From assembly GCA_035631875.1 (NCBI GenBank), contig DASQHX010000011.1:62001-126000 (forward strand): a stretch of 64,000 nt of DNA. The letters are read 5' to 3'. Positions within the stretch are counted from its first letter, which is position 1. Every line of letters begins with the position of its first letter. The notes beneath the pieces were generated by a model that saw only the letters and a list, made by a program, of their open reading frames with translations, made no database searches and was not told the origin of the DNA. Source of the stretch: Nitrosopumilaceae archaeon (GTDB lineage Archaea; Thermoproteota; Nitrososphaeria; Nitrososphaerales; Nitrosopumilaceae). The translations under genes were made by a program, and so were the position numbers. Below, in pieces: positions 32,925 through 41,734 of this stretch.

Positions 32925-34238
32925 TTGAAAAAATTTGAAGAATTAGGAATTAAAAAATCCATACTCGATGGACTGAAGGATATGAATTTCCAGGAACCTT
33001 TTCCAATACAAGCAGCTGCAATACCAGTTCTTCTTTCAGGTCAGGATGTCATCGGGCAAGCACATACTGGAACAGGTAAGACTGCTGCATTTTCGTTACC
33101 TATTTTACAAAATATTGTTCCAAAAGGAGGAATACAAGCACTAATTTTAGCTCCAACAAGAGAACTTGCAGTTCAAATATCTGGTGAGATTAATAAATTT
33201 GCTAAATACACAGGAATAAGGAATGTTACCATTTACGGTGGTCAAAGCATTAATGTTCAATTCAATGATCTTGATAGAGGTGTAGAGATTGTTGTTGCAA
33301 CTCCAGGTAGACTTATTGATCATTTGAAACGAGGTTCAATTGAACTTAATGATATAAAGTTTGTAATACTTGATGAGGCTGATACAATGCTTGACATGGG
33401 TTTCATTGATGACATTAAATTCATCTTAGATCTAGCTCCTGAACGTAAAATAACTGCACTCTTTTCTGCTACCATGCCAGCAGAAATACTCAGACTTGCA
33501 GAAAAATACATGAAACATCCACAACAGATCTTTATAGATGCTGATGATTTAAGCGGAGAGGGTATCGATCAAGCATTCTTAATCATCAAAGATCGCGAAA
33601 AAACTGATTATTTAATGAAATTTATAAAAGAAAACAAGACTGGTCAAACTATAGTATTCTGTTCTACAAAAGATAGAACAAGACGAGTTTCACACGAACT
33701 TACCAAGGCAAACTTTAACGTTGTAACAATCCAAGGAGATTTGTCACAATTTAGACGTGATAAATCAATGTTCATGTTCAAAAAAGGAAAAGCTGACATT
33801 CTAGTGGCTACTGATGTTGCTGCTAGAGGAATAGATGTACCAGAAGTTGCACTTGTAATAAATTATGATGTTCCAAATCAGGACATGGTTTACTTTCACA
33901 GAATTGGACGAACCGCACGAGCAGGCGCTAAAGGAAGGGCAATTACACTAGTATCTTATTCTTCAGTTGGAGATTTTAGAGCAATAGCTAGACAGACAAA
34001 AGTACAGATGACAGATCTTAACAAAGAACTAGGAATTGAAGTAAAAATCCCTGACACACTAAAAAGAGAAACTGGTCATAGAGGATTTGTTGGCAGTCGC
34101 AGATACACAGGAAGAAGTCGTTATGGTGGTGGAGGCGGAGGCCGAAGATATGGAAGTAGATCTGAAGGTAGATCTGAACATGGAGAAAGACATTCAGGCG
34201 GCGGTAAACACTATTATGGTTTACGAAGTAGATGGTAA
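32925..34238 (+). CDS. DEAD-box RNA helicase (cold-shock type)
   Basis: A 437-residue ATP-dependent RNA helicase. Motifs in order: Q motif (FQEPFPIQAAAIP), I AHTGTGKT, Ia PTRELA, II VILDEADTMLD, III SATMPAE, V ATDVAARGIDVPE, VI HRIGRTARAG. The last 60 residues are Gly/Arg/Ser-rich (RSRYGGGGGGRRYGSRSEG), an RNA-binding tail as in CsdA/DeaD. The start is TTG 32925 at the usual family position (KKFEELGIK). It unwinds RNA during cold or ribosome assembly. A leader hairpin lies upstream. Confidence 0.95.
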   Translation: MKKFEELGIKKSILDGLKDMNFQEPFPIQAAAIPVLLSGQDVIGQAHTGTGKTAAFSLPILQNIVPKGGIQALILAPTRELAVQISGEINKFAKYTGIRNVTIYGGQSINVQFNDLDRGVEIVVATPGRLIDHLKRGSIELNDIKFVILDEADTMLDMGFIDDIKFILDLAPERKITALFSATMPAEILRLAEKYMKHPQQIFIDADDLSGEGIDQAFLIIKDREKTDYLMKFIKENKTGQTIVFCSTKDRTRRVSHELTKANFNVVTIQGDLSQFRRDKSMFMFKKGKADILVATDVAARGIDVPEVALVINYDVPNQDMVYFHRIGRTARAGAKGRAITLVSYSSVGDFRAIARQTKVQMTDLNKELGIEVKIPDTLKRETGHRGFVGSRRYTGRSRYGGGGGGRRYGSRSEGRSEHGERHSGGGKHYYGLRSRW

Positions 34239-34301
34239 AAAAACCCACAAATAAATCGCTCAATATATTTAGGGATATTATAATTAATTAATTAGATAAA
34301 A

Positions 34302-34634
34302 ATGGAAAAAGCAAAACCTGTAAACACAAAAACTTGGCAAACTGAAGTAATAAATTCACAGATCCCAGTATTTGTAGACTTCTGGGCAGAATGGTGCGGT
34401 CCGTGCAGAATGGTTAGTCCAGTTATTGAAGAACTTGCCGGTGAATACGCTGGAAAAGTCAACTTTGTCAAAGTAAACGTGGACGAAAGCAATGATCTTG
34501 CTTCGAAATATAATGTCTTTAGTATACCTACACTTGCTATATTCAACAAAGGCGAAGTAATTTCTCAGCAAGTAGGTGCAGCCTCAAAGTCCTCTTACAA
34601 AAACATGATTGATAAAGCATTAGAGAAGGCCTAG
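34302..34634 (+). CDS. Thioredoxin
   Basis: A 110-residue thioredoxin with the WAEWCGPCRMVSPVIEEL active site and the cis-proline loop YNVFSIPTLAIF. Standard length. Redox partner for reductases, cytoplasmic. It lies 63 bp behind the DEAD helicase with its own AT box. A second, longer thioredoxin sits at 56093. Confidence 0.96.
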   Translation: MEKAKPVNTKTWQTEVINSQIPVFVDFWAEWCGPCRMVSPVIEELAGEYAGKVNFVKVNVDESNDLASKYNVFSIPTLAIFNKGEVISQQVGAASKSSYKNMIDKALEKA

Positions 34635-34701
34635 TCATAAAAAACTAGACCTAAAATTTTTTAATCTAAAATAATTAATAACGGTCAACGCAACTTTTTA
34701 C

Positions 34702-35220
34702 ATGTCATTTGGAGATGTAGATACATTTAATCTGCTTTTTGATAAACTTCAGAATCTGTTAAATGACTCTCAGGGATATTATGAATCATTTCTTGATGCT
34801 AACAACCTATACAAGCAGGGAAAAATGTCTGACAAAGAATTTTTTGAAAAACTTGGTGATTATGTTGTTGCATATTCTGCATTAGAATTTCTTGCAGTAA
34901 AAGTAATTTTTGAATTAAAAAAATCAGTTGATAAAATTGCTGGAGGTTCTGCACCAAGTACTACACAAATAACTGGTTCTGTACATATGGGAGGATTTGG
35001 TAGTCCTCCACCTACACACATTTCAGCTGCAACAATGCCAGGGCCTGGTAGACCGCCCTCAATAGTTTCTGCCGCTTCAGCATTTGGTAATCCTGGAACA
35101 CTTCCTACACCGGATCCTAGCTTGATGCCACAATCTTCCAGTGGACCAAATTGCTCCTCTTGTGGTACACAACTGAAATCAACAGCAAAATTCTGTACAA
35201 AGTGCGGAAAAAAAGTCTAG
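34702..35220 (+). CDS. Helical protein with C-terminal zinc ribbon
   Basis: A 172-residue protein. Residues 1-80 form two or three helices (for example NLLFDKLQNLLNDSQGYYES and FFEKLGDYVVAYSALEFLAV). Residues 83-145 are a Gly/Pro/Ser-rich linker. The end is a rubredoxin-type ribbon CSSCGTQLKSTAKFCTKCG. The ribbon is shared with the convergent gene at 35251, suggesting a common partner. Type seen repeatedly in thaumarchaea; function unknown. Confidence 0.78.
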   Translation: MSFGDVDTFNLLFDKLQNLLNDSQGYYESFLDANNLYKQGKMSDKEFFEKLGDYVVAYSALEFLAVKVIFELKKSVDKIAGGSAPSTTQITGSVHMGGFGSPPPTHISAATMPGPGRPPSIVSAASAFGNPGTLPTPDPSLMPQSSSGPNCSSCGTQLKSTAKFCTKCGKKV

Positions 35221-35250
35221 TAATCTTATTATAAAATTGAATTTAGAAAT

Positions 35251-35628
35251 TTAGTCTTGATTTGCTCCACATTGAGTACAAAACTTTGCATTCAATGAAA
35301 GCTTGAAACCACATTCTGGACAGAATTTTGTGGTAGAACTCGTCTCAGTTTGTATGCTTCCATAAATTCCACCGCCGACTGATTTTACTGCACCTGTAGG
35401 GACAAATGTGTCATCATCAATAATTGGTACCGGCGCAAAATCTTTCTCCTCTATGAGAGTCATTATCCTTGGTATTGTCTGACCTGGATTTTTAGGATCT
35501 GGTACCATGTCTCCCAACCAAAATGCAAACCTTGTTAGTGTAAGTTCAGGTGTGGAGAAGGTCAATGTATGATTTGACATATAGTCCTCGGCTGCCGCTT
35601 TTCCATTGAACACTTTCATTATTTGCAT
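35251..35628 (-). CDS. Zinc-ribbon protein, 125 aa
   Basis: The C-terminus carries a ribbon FCPECGFKLSLNAKFCTQCG (CxxC twice). The N-terminal 90 residues are beta-rich (TPELTLTRFAFWLGDMVPDP, MTLIEEKDFAPVPIIDDD) and unlike any family I know. It is convergent with the ribbon protein at 34702. The start ATG is clean. Confidence 0.75.
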   Translation of the reverse strand: MQIMKVFNGKAAAEDYMSNHTLTFSTPELTLTRFAFWLGDMVPDPKNPGQTIPRIMTLIEEKDFAPVPIIDDDTFVPTGAVKSVGGGIYGSIQTETSSTTKFCPECGFKLSLNAKFCTQCGANQD

Positions 35629-35910
35629 TATTACCTGTAGCTGTATATTGTTTTTTGTACGTTTATGACCTTAAAGGATGCTTTTCTGAAAAATAGATTA
35701 TATGATAAATTAAAGATTAAACGCCAAAATGATTTTCATATGATATCTGCAATAAAGATAAAAAGGAAAAATGTCTGGAAAAGAGGAAGAATTTTCCCTT
35801 AAGATGTAGTAAAAAGGATCGGAAATTGGGTTGTTTGTAATTTTTTATTTTAACTAACAAAACAATGAAGAGAAAGGTTTTAATCAGTGTAAATTACCAC
35901 TTTTACTGAA

Positions 35911-37314
35911 TTGGATTACAAATTTTCTATTGCCATATTATCATTAATAGTAGTTTTTTCTGCTACGATGCCAAGTCTTATGGTAAATGCACAAACTGCG
36001 CCCTCTACAGGTGTTGATAGATCGATTGATGCATGTGTTAACCAATACGATAGCGGTCAATTAACACCAGATTGTTATTACATACAACAAATGGCATACC
36101 TTGGTTTGCATTATGATCGTTTCATGCTGACAAAAGGTAATGTCATACCGGCAGATACTTTGATAGTTACTGAACAAACAAACATAACACTTTCAGGTTT
36201 AAAATCAACATCCCCCATTCCGGAGAATACATTGTCTTACGCTTGGACACAAACCGCCGGTGATATGGTAAAATTATCTTCTACTACTAATCCTGTAATA
36301 TCATTTGTTGCACCAGCAGTTAATACAGATCAAGTAAAATTATTACGATTTGGATTATCAGTAGACGATGGACATGGGGGAATAGATCAAACTTCAATCA
36401 ACATTATAGTTATTCATCTTAATCGTCCACCAATTGTAACCGTAAATACTCCTCTTACAGTTAATGAAGGAAGCCAGGTAACACTTTCAGGTTCTGCAAC
36501 TGACCCAGACAATGATAATTTATCATATGCATGGGGACAATCTTCAGGCCCACGTGTAAAATTAGCATCTTATTCTGATACAACTACAACATTTACTGCA
36601 CCAATAATTTATCCTGATACAAACAAAGTCCTATTGTTTATGCTTACAGCAGATGATGGACATGGAGGTAAATCAAGTGCTACAGTAACAGTTAATGTTG
36701 TAAGTACTCACCATGCACCAACAGTAGTATGCCAAGATATGACAGTTAGTGAGAAATCTCAAGTTACGCTTTCGTCTACAGTAACAAACCCAGATAACAA
36801 TGCATTGTCATATGCTTGGAAACAAATTTCAGGTCAACCCGTAGCATTATCATCTACTACTGACGCAAACCCAACATTTACTGCACCATCTTACGATGCG
36901 GCTGGTAACGAACTTAAATTCCAAGTTGATGTTACTGATGGTATATCAGATGTTCAATCATGTCAAATGACAGTTACTGTAAATCCATTACCAGTACAGG
37001 TATTGCCACCGGTAGCAAATGCAGGTCCTGATCTAACTGTAACTAAGGGACTTCAAGTTACCTTGGATGGTAGTGCAAGCACTGGCAAACATTTGACATA
37101 TTCTTGGAAACAAACTGGAGGAGATCCTGTGGCATTGCTCTTTGCTAGTACAGTACATCCAGTATTCTTTGCACCAAATGTTGACGTTGGTCAAACAAAG
37201 ATACTAGAGTTTACACTAACAGTTAGTAATGAAAATGGACAAAGCAGTGCCTCTGTGAAAATCACAGTAGTGAATCCAAACTTGCCTCCAACAGCTGTAA
37301 TCACTCCACAATAA
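35911..37314 (+). CDS. Exported protein with four Ig/PKD-like repeats
   Basis: A 467-residue secreted or surface protein. A signal peptide covers residues 1-28 (FSIAILSLIVVFSATMPSLM then AQT). After an N-terminal Cys-containing part come four repeats of about 90 residues with the pattern LSYAW.Q..G..V.LSS...P...FTAP.....L.F.L.V.DG.G, typical of PKD/cadherin-like beta sandwiches. Threonines are frequent. The start is TTG 35911. Likely cell-surface adhesion or S-layer-associated (inference). It ends without a membrane anchor (PPTAVITPQ). Confidence 0.85.
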   Translation: MDYKFSIAILSLIVVFSATMPSLMVNAQTAPSTGVDRSIDACVNQYDSGQLTPDCYYIQQMAYLGLHYDRFMLTKGNVIPADTLIVTEQTNITLSGLKSTSPIPENTLSYAWTQTAGDMVKLSSTTNPVISFVAPAVNTDQVKLLRFGLSVDDGHGGIDQTSINIIVIHLNRPPIVTVNTPLTVNEGSQVTLSGSATDPDNDNLSYAWGQSSGPRVKLASYSDTTTTFTAPIIYPDTNKVLLFMLTADDGHGGKSSATVTVNVVSTHHAPTVVCQDMTVSEKSQVTLSSTVTNPDNNALSYAWKQISGQPVALSSTTDANPTFTAPSYDAAGNELKFQVDVTDGISDVQSCQMTVTVNPLPVQVLPPVANAGPDLTVTKGLQVTLDGSASTGKHLTYSWKQTGGDPVALLFASTVHPVFFAPNVDVGQTKILEFTLTVSNENGQSSASVKITVVNPNLPPTAVITPQ

Positions 37315-37666
37315 GAAAAACAGACTCGCTGTCTCAGATTGTATTAAGAAAACAATTCTTTTTCCTTATTGTTTTGTAATTGTTTCTAAATTTCATATGT
37401 CTAATTCATAAACAATTACTTGGATTTGTTATTTTTGGAAAAAATGGGTGCAGACTGGACCTGTCTCGGCTCCAGATGAGTAGACCTGTGAGAGTGTTTT
37501 CACCTATATTTAGGTGGACTGAGGGTTTGTCAGCCTCAGAGGGTTTGGATATGAGGAAAAAATAGCAGTAAGCTTATCGGTGGAGTTATAAAATTCCTTT
37601 TCAAATTTTTTATTTTAACTAATAACAAAAGAGAACTTAAAACTGATTAAATCATAATTGAAATAA
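37315..37666. other. Spacer with possible decayed integration site
   Basis: No gene seen. AGGTGGACTGAGGG at 37512-37525 matches the tRNA-Ala 3' end (46028-46041) but for one base, and GGGTGCAGAC at 37445-37454 matches 45991-46000 beside that tRNA. This may be an older attachment-site relic. AATTTTTTATTTTAACTAA (about 37604-37622) also occurs before the PKD-repeat gene (35839-35857), a shared promoter-like segment. Confidence 0.35.
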
Positions 37667-38308
37667 ATGGACATATACACTTGCCCAATGCATCCAGAAG
37701 TGAGACAAGACAAGGCTGGAAATTGCCCTAAATGTGGAGGTATGAAACTTGTACTTTCAGATTCCTTGAAAGCTACAGTTGTTTCCAAAAATGATGAGAA
37801 TGAAAGTGTTGGCTCATCAACGTGGAAAAATTACATACCTCTGGCAATAATAATTAGTTTGATATCAGTAACGACAGTCGTTCTGTCCTTCAGGGATTCC
37901 CAACTTGGTAATTTCGCAATCTCAAAAACCATGTCTTACTTTATGATAGGATTCTTCCTTGTTTTCGCTGGCTTTAAGCTAATAGGTTTGAAGGGTTTCG
38001 CAGAAGGTTATTCTACTTATGATCTTTTGGCAAGAAGAATTTCATCATATGGATATGCTTATCCATTCATTGAACTATTTTTTGGATTGGCAATGATACT
38101 AAATCCAACTTCAAAGCCACTTTTACTAGCGGAGATCTTGATCATGAGTTTCAGCGGATTAGGTGTAACAATAAAACTGAGAAAGAAGGAAAAATTCCAA
38201 TGCGTCTGCTTGGGAACTATCCTGAAAGTACCATTGACAAAAATTACTGTTGTCGAAGATTTTGGTATGGCAGTATTGGCATTAGTGATGTTATTTATTA
38301 TAGACTAG
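37667..38308 (+). CDS. Heavy-metal-binding domain plus DoxX/MauE-like membrane protein
   Basis: A 213-residue protein. The N-terminus is a heavy-metal-binding domain, MDIYTCPMHPEVRQDKAG then CPKCGGMKLVL. The usual form is CPKCGMxL; an extra Gly breaks the spacing here. Residues 50-213 contain about five hydrophobic helices of DoxX/MauE type (SKTMSYFMIGFFLVFAGFKL, AYPFIELFFGLAMIL) and two Cys (FQCVCLGT) in a loop. A role in metal handling or redox of exported cysteines is likely; the substrate is unknown. Confidence 0.78.
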   Translation: MDIYTCPMHPEVRQDKAGNCPKCGGMKLVLSDSLKATVVSKNDENESVGSSTWKNYIPLAIIISLISVTTVVLSFRDSQLGNFAISKTMSYFMIGFFLVFAGFKLIGLKGFAEGYSTYDLLARRISSYGYAYPFIELFFGLAMILNPTSKPLLLAEILIMSFSGLGVTIKLRKKEKFQCVCLGTILKVPLTKITVVEDFGMAVLALVMLFIID

Positions 38309-38394
38309 ATGAGGCTTTTTTCATCCATCTAAATATAGTTATAATTTCTGAATCAAGGTTAGAATTCTGTAAGGCTATCATTTTTCATAATAAA

Positions 38395-38586
38395 CTAGTA
38401 CAAAACTAATTCCAATAGACCGAGATTGTGACAGAAAGGACACATTTCATCTTTCAAACTTTCTTGTCTGGTTTTTTTCTTGGATGTAAGAATAACTCCA
38501 TTAAATCCACAATTAGTCATCTTGCATTTTGCCCTAACCGCCAATTTTTCAGAATGATTTTTTCTGAAGCAGGATATTATACTCAT
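38395..38586 (-). CDS. Possible zinc-ribbon protein, 63 aa
   Basis: Reverse ATG to TAA frame. The product has CKMTNCGFNGVI (CxxxxC) and EMCPFCHNLGLLELV (CxxC) about 27 residues apart with a basic linker, consistent with a zinc ribbon. It lies between the metal-binding protein and the tRNA-Ala attachment remnant. Only the Cys pattern supports it. Confidence 0.5.
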   Translation of the reverse strand: MSIISCFRKNHSEKLAVRAKCKMTNCGFNGVILTSKKKTRQESLKDEMCPFCHNLGLLELVLY

Positions 38587-38725
38587 TATGTTATTTGTTT
38601 GAAAGATCTATAAAAAAATGGTTTGCCATAATTGGAAATTACTTGAATCTCTACTCGTGGTTTAGACATTTCACAGATATGAACTCGCCTGCTGTTTTGC
38701 CCAAGAGTGTTTATACATTCATTAA

Positions 38726-38752
38726 GTGGACCGAGGGGTGTTTCCACCGACA
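38726..38752. repeat. Candidate left attachment site of tRNA-Ala element
   Basis: GTGGACCGAGGGG (38726-38738) is identical to the tRNA-Ala 3' end (46029-46041). A weaker match continues to CCGACA (38747-38752 versus 46053-46058), covering the acceptor and T arm. Such a tRNA-end copy is the hallmark of the distal att site of tRNA-targeting elements. Confidence 0.6.
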
Positions 38753-38834
38753 GTTGGTTCAGACACTCTCCATTCTTACCCGGTCAGGGAGGCAGAAACC
38801 CATTGGAGTGGGATCAAAACTCCTACCCAAATTT

Positions 38835-40652
38835 TTATTCGATTTTTTTTATTTCATCAAATAGTTTTTTGAAGTTTTCAATAGTATCAGATGAGAGCTC
38901 ATTTTTTTCCTTTTTTGATACTATTTTATCATAAAAATTCCTTGATACAATAGCTTTACTGGACTCGGTATTAAGAAGATCATAATTCTTCTTATCTTTT
39001 GGATCAAATAGATCTTCTATAGAATCAGTATTAGTTTTTCCTACCTGAATAATTTTCTCATCCCTAACACCATCTCGTATTAGTGAGTTTCTAGTTTTTG
39101 CAGTACCTTTTCTATCAAGTAGAATTTTATAATTTAATCCATAACCATGCAATAATGAAGCTACGGTGCCTACATTTACATTACCTACACATGGAATGAA
39201 TACAACATCATCAGGAAATTTGTATCCCTCATTTTTCAGATAATATAACATTGTCTGCAGATAGTAATAATCACTTACACCTTCTATTACGATGTTTCTT
39301 TTATTAGGAAAATTCAATCCTTTGGTAATATCCAATCCAATTGCAGTAATAATAGGCGTTAAAGTTTCAAGATCAGCTCTAGTATTAAAATTATTAATTG
39401 TTATATTATCACTATCTACACTATTTGTAACTAATCTTAGCCTTCCTAGTTTTGTTGGATCTATTAGATATGGAGAATGAGTACTAAAAATTATTTGATT
39501 ATTTTCAGATAATTTTTCCAAAAGTCCAAGTACATCAAGCTGTGCTTTTGCGTGAAGATATAAGCCGGGTTCATCTATTAAGAAAATTCTTTTTTGGTCA
39601 TCTTCTGCTGTTAGTCTAAGAAAGAATGCGATATACCATTGTAATCCCTTACTTCTCTGTTCAGGTCTATAAAGAACGTCTTTTCCTTTATCTTGTATAA
39701 AAAATAGCACATTTGATCCATCGATTCTGAATGATATTTCAATTGGGTTTTGGTTCCAATGGTCGCCAAATGCATCACTTGTAATTCTTGAAGCTTTGTT
39801 TGTTAAATTAGCTCTAGTTTGATTATCTGAAGAAACTAGTTTTTCTCTATCGATACCTGATAGTTTAGCTAAATCATCTACAATTCTGTGATTTTGTCTT
39901 AAAGCCTCTTTATTAGTAAATTCAGTATATTGGATCTCAGCAGGTAACACATCATTAAATGAGCTAAAAAGAACCACTCTTGGAAGAAATTGAGAAACCA
40001 TTTCTATGAAATTTTGTTCTTTTTTAAGCACATCTCCAAGGTCATTTAGATTTTTAATTAGAGCGTTAATAGTTGGGTTTACAGTGATTGAAGCTAGGGG
40101 ATTATTAGCATTAATCCATGTCATTATTCCATTTATTTCATTTATTCTATTTTGTATTGGTATGGATTCTAATTCAAATTTATCCACATTGTTAAGAGAA
40201 TGAGGTATGGCATTTGAAGCAAGTAATTGATTTAGTTCTAACATTTTATTTCTAACATTATTAATGTTGACCAAAGGTTCACTTATGATTTTTAATGCAG
40301 CATCCACAAAATTACCAGTAACAACATACGTCGGCTCTTTATTTGATCTTTTTATTATAACTTCGTTAGATTTAATGGTAAAATCTTTTGTAAATTTTGA
40401 TAACCACAAAAATTTCTCATCTTCACTTATTTTGAATGTACACTTTAATTCGAATTTTCCATCATTTTCTATATGCTGAGGTTTGTCGGTCTCTTTAAAC
40501 TGCCAATCGTCATTAAGTGCTTCTAAAGCTTGAAGAATGGTTGTTTTACCAGCTTCATTTTTACCTGCAAGTATGGTAATTTGCGGCGATAATACACATT
40601 TTACATGTTTTATTGATCTAAAATTTTTAATTTCAAATGATTCTAATTGCAT
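38835..40652 (-). CDS. OLD-family ATPase-TOPRIM nuclease
   Basis: A 605-residue protein with an ABC/SMC-like ATPase and a TOPRIM domain. Walker A is GKNEAGKTT (30-38), the signature is near RSKGLQWYIAFFLRLTAE, Walker B RIFLIDEPGLYLHAKAQ, the His switch FSTHSPYLI. TOPRIM acids appear in IVIEGVSDYYYLQTML and ILLDRKGTAK. This is the layout of overcoming-lysogenization-defect nucleases, of which GajA is the defence example. No UvrD-like GajB lies adjacent, so it is a stand-alone class 1 type. First cargo gene inside the left border. Confidence 0.88.
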   Translation of the reverse strand: MQLESFEIKNFRSIKHVKCVLSPQITILAGKNEAGKTTILQALEALNDDWQFKETDKPQHIENDGKFELKCTFKISEDEKFLWLSKFTKDFTIKSNEVIIKRSNKEPTYVVTGNFVDAALKIISEPLVNINNVRNKMLELNQLLASNAIPHSLNNVDKFELESIPIQNRINEINGIMTWINANNPLASITVNPTINALIKNLNDLGDVLKKEQNFIEMVSQFLPRVVLFSSFNDVLPAEIQYTEFTNKEALRQNHRIVDDLAKLSGIDREKLVSSDNQTRANLTNKASRITSDAFGDHWNQNPIEISFRIDGSNVLFFIQDKGKDVLYRPEQRSKGLQWYIAFFLRLTAEDDQKRIFLIDEPGLYLHAKAQLDVLGLLEKLSENNQIIFSTHSPYLIDPTKLGRLRLVTNSVDSDNITINNFNTRADLETLTPIITAIGLDITKGLNFPNKRNIVIEGVSDYYYLQTMLYYLKNEGYKFPDDVVFIPCVGNVNVGTVASLLHGYGLNYKILLDRKGTAKTRNSLIRDGVRDEKIIQVGKTNTDSIEDLFDPKDKKNYDLLNTESSKAIVSRNFYDKIVSKKEKNELSSDTIENFKKLFDEIKKIE

Positions 40653-40889
40653 ATATTGCTTCTCGAGATCAGATCATAGAATTATGATATATTTATCAAT
40701 TAAGTGTAGTTTTACAAATTTTTACTAATTTGAACTCATTAATGATCTGAGTTCTCACAAGTCTGAACTCATTTTGAATTTTGTTTGTACGGTACAGGTT
40801 CTTAATCAGTATACTGTTTTTTGGAACTGTCAAATCTACGTCGGATCTACTCTTTGTCAAAAGTCGTCGGGTGGCGAGAAGGTGATTTT

Positions 40890-40991
40890 TTGAACTACTT
40901 GGAAAGCATCATGATCATCATAGGAGTGATTTTTTCAGATATTACTTGGTATCTGATAGGAGTTAAGAAAGGAAAAACAATAACAAAATAA
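40890..40991 (+). CDS. Possible 33-aa membrane peptide
   Basis: TTG start preceded at 3 nt by GGTGAT (40881-40886), a canonical archaeal ribosome-binding sequence. The peptide LNYLESIMIIIGVIFSDITW then YLIGVKKGKTITK has one hydrophobic helix and a basic end. It ends 2 bp before the convergent 60-aa gene. The rest of the 341-bp gap 40653-40993 shows nothing else clear. Confidence 0.42.
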   Translation: MNYLESIMIIIGVIFSDITWYLIGVKKGKTITK

Positions 40992-40993
40992 TT

Positions 40994-41176
40994 TTATAAT
41001 TTTTTTAACGCCAGTGAACCGCCTATCATCAGTATAATTCCTATACCTAAAGCGACAATGTTTGTGATTTGCCCAGTTGTAGTATTAACTCCCCAAACTA
41101 TCAATAATATGAAACCACCTATTAACAGTCCTAAACCTAAAGCGATTTTTAGAGCATGTTCGGCAAAATCAGCCAT
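40994..41176 (-). CDS. Small two-span membrane protein, 60 aa
   Basis: Two hydrophobic helices (residues 11-30 KIALGLGLLIGGFILLIVWG and 36-56) joined by TTTGQ. No motif. It lies between the OLD nuclease and the 124-aa gene within the element, on the cargo strand. Small two-helix proteins in such islands sometimes act as membrane effectors, but nothing shows that here. Confidence 0.65.
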   Translation of the reverse strand: MADFAEHALKIALGLGLLIGGFILLIVWGVNTTTGQITNIVALGIGIILMIGGSLALKKL

Positions 41177-41273
41177 ATCTGTTTGATGTATTATAGATCT
41201 AAATCTTAACTGATCAATGATCTTTTATCATTTAGATCTTTTTATGAATAATAAAAAATTTCAAAGGTATGGG

Positions 41274-41648
41274 TCAGCTTTGCATATCTACTAATCTAGT
41301 ATCGAAATAGATTAATCCATCACCGACATAAATCACCCCACCTTCATTAGCTTTGATTATTTTTGGCTCAAGTTCTCTTTCTAATGGAATTACAGTCATG
41401 TTTGTTGGTGTTTTTTTAGAAACAAGAGCATACATGATGTGAGGTTCAGGTATTACCTTCTCATCAATTACACCATATACATCAATTTGAGAACCCCTAT
41501 ATCGATGAAGGTCAGGATCGCCCCATTTTATTTGCTTAGTCCATTCTTCAGGTTCATAGCTTATTGAACTATATCGGATGATTTTTCTCATACTGTTAGT
41601 TATTGGTAGTTGAATCATAAATATTATTTCGGTAAAATAGTATGACAA
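41274..41648 (-). CDS. Hypothetical protein, 124 aa
   Basis: An unknown with beta-rich composition: DLHRYRGSQIDVYGVIDEKV and KTPTNMTVIPLERELEPKI. Alternative starts are the internal Met at residues 11 (MIQLPITNS) and 20. It sits between the HEPN gene and the small membrane protein. Element cargo; function not inferable. Confidence 0.6.
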   Translation of the reverse strand: MSYYFTEIIFMIQLPITNSMRKIIRYSSISYEPEEWTKQIKWGDPDLHRYRGSQIDVYGVIDEKVIPEPHIMYALVSKKTPTNMTVIPLERELEPKIIKANEGGVIYVGDGLIYFDTRLVDMQS

Positions 41649-41734
41649 AAACTCGATGGTAAATCAATATTTCTAAACATAATCTATAAAATGTCAAACA
41701 ATTATTTTGTTAAATAGAAAGTAACTTTAGATTC

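Noticed and set aside
37380-37565. 61-codon ORF in the spacer after the PKD-repeat gene
   Set aside because: No start context, no family features, and it overlaps the att-like repeat.
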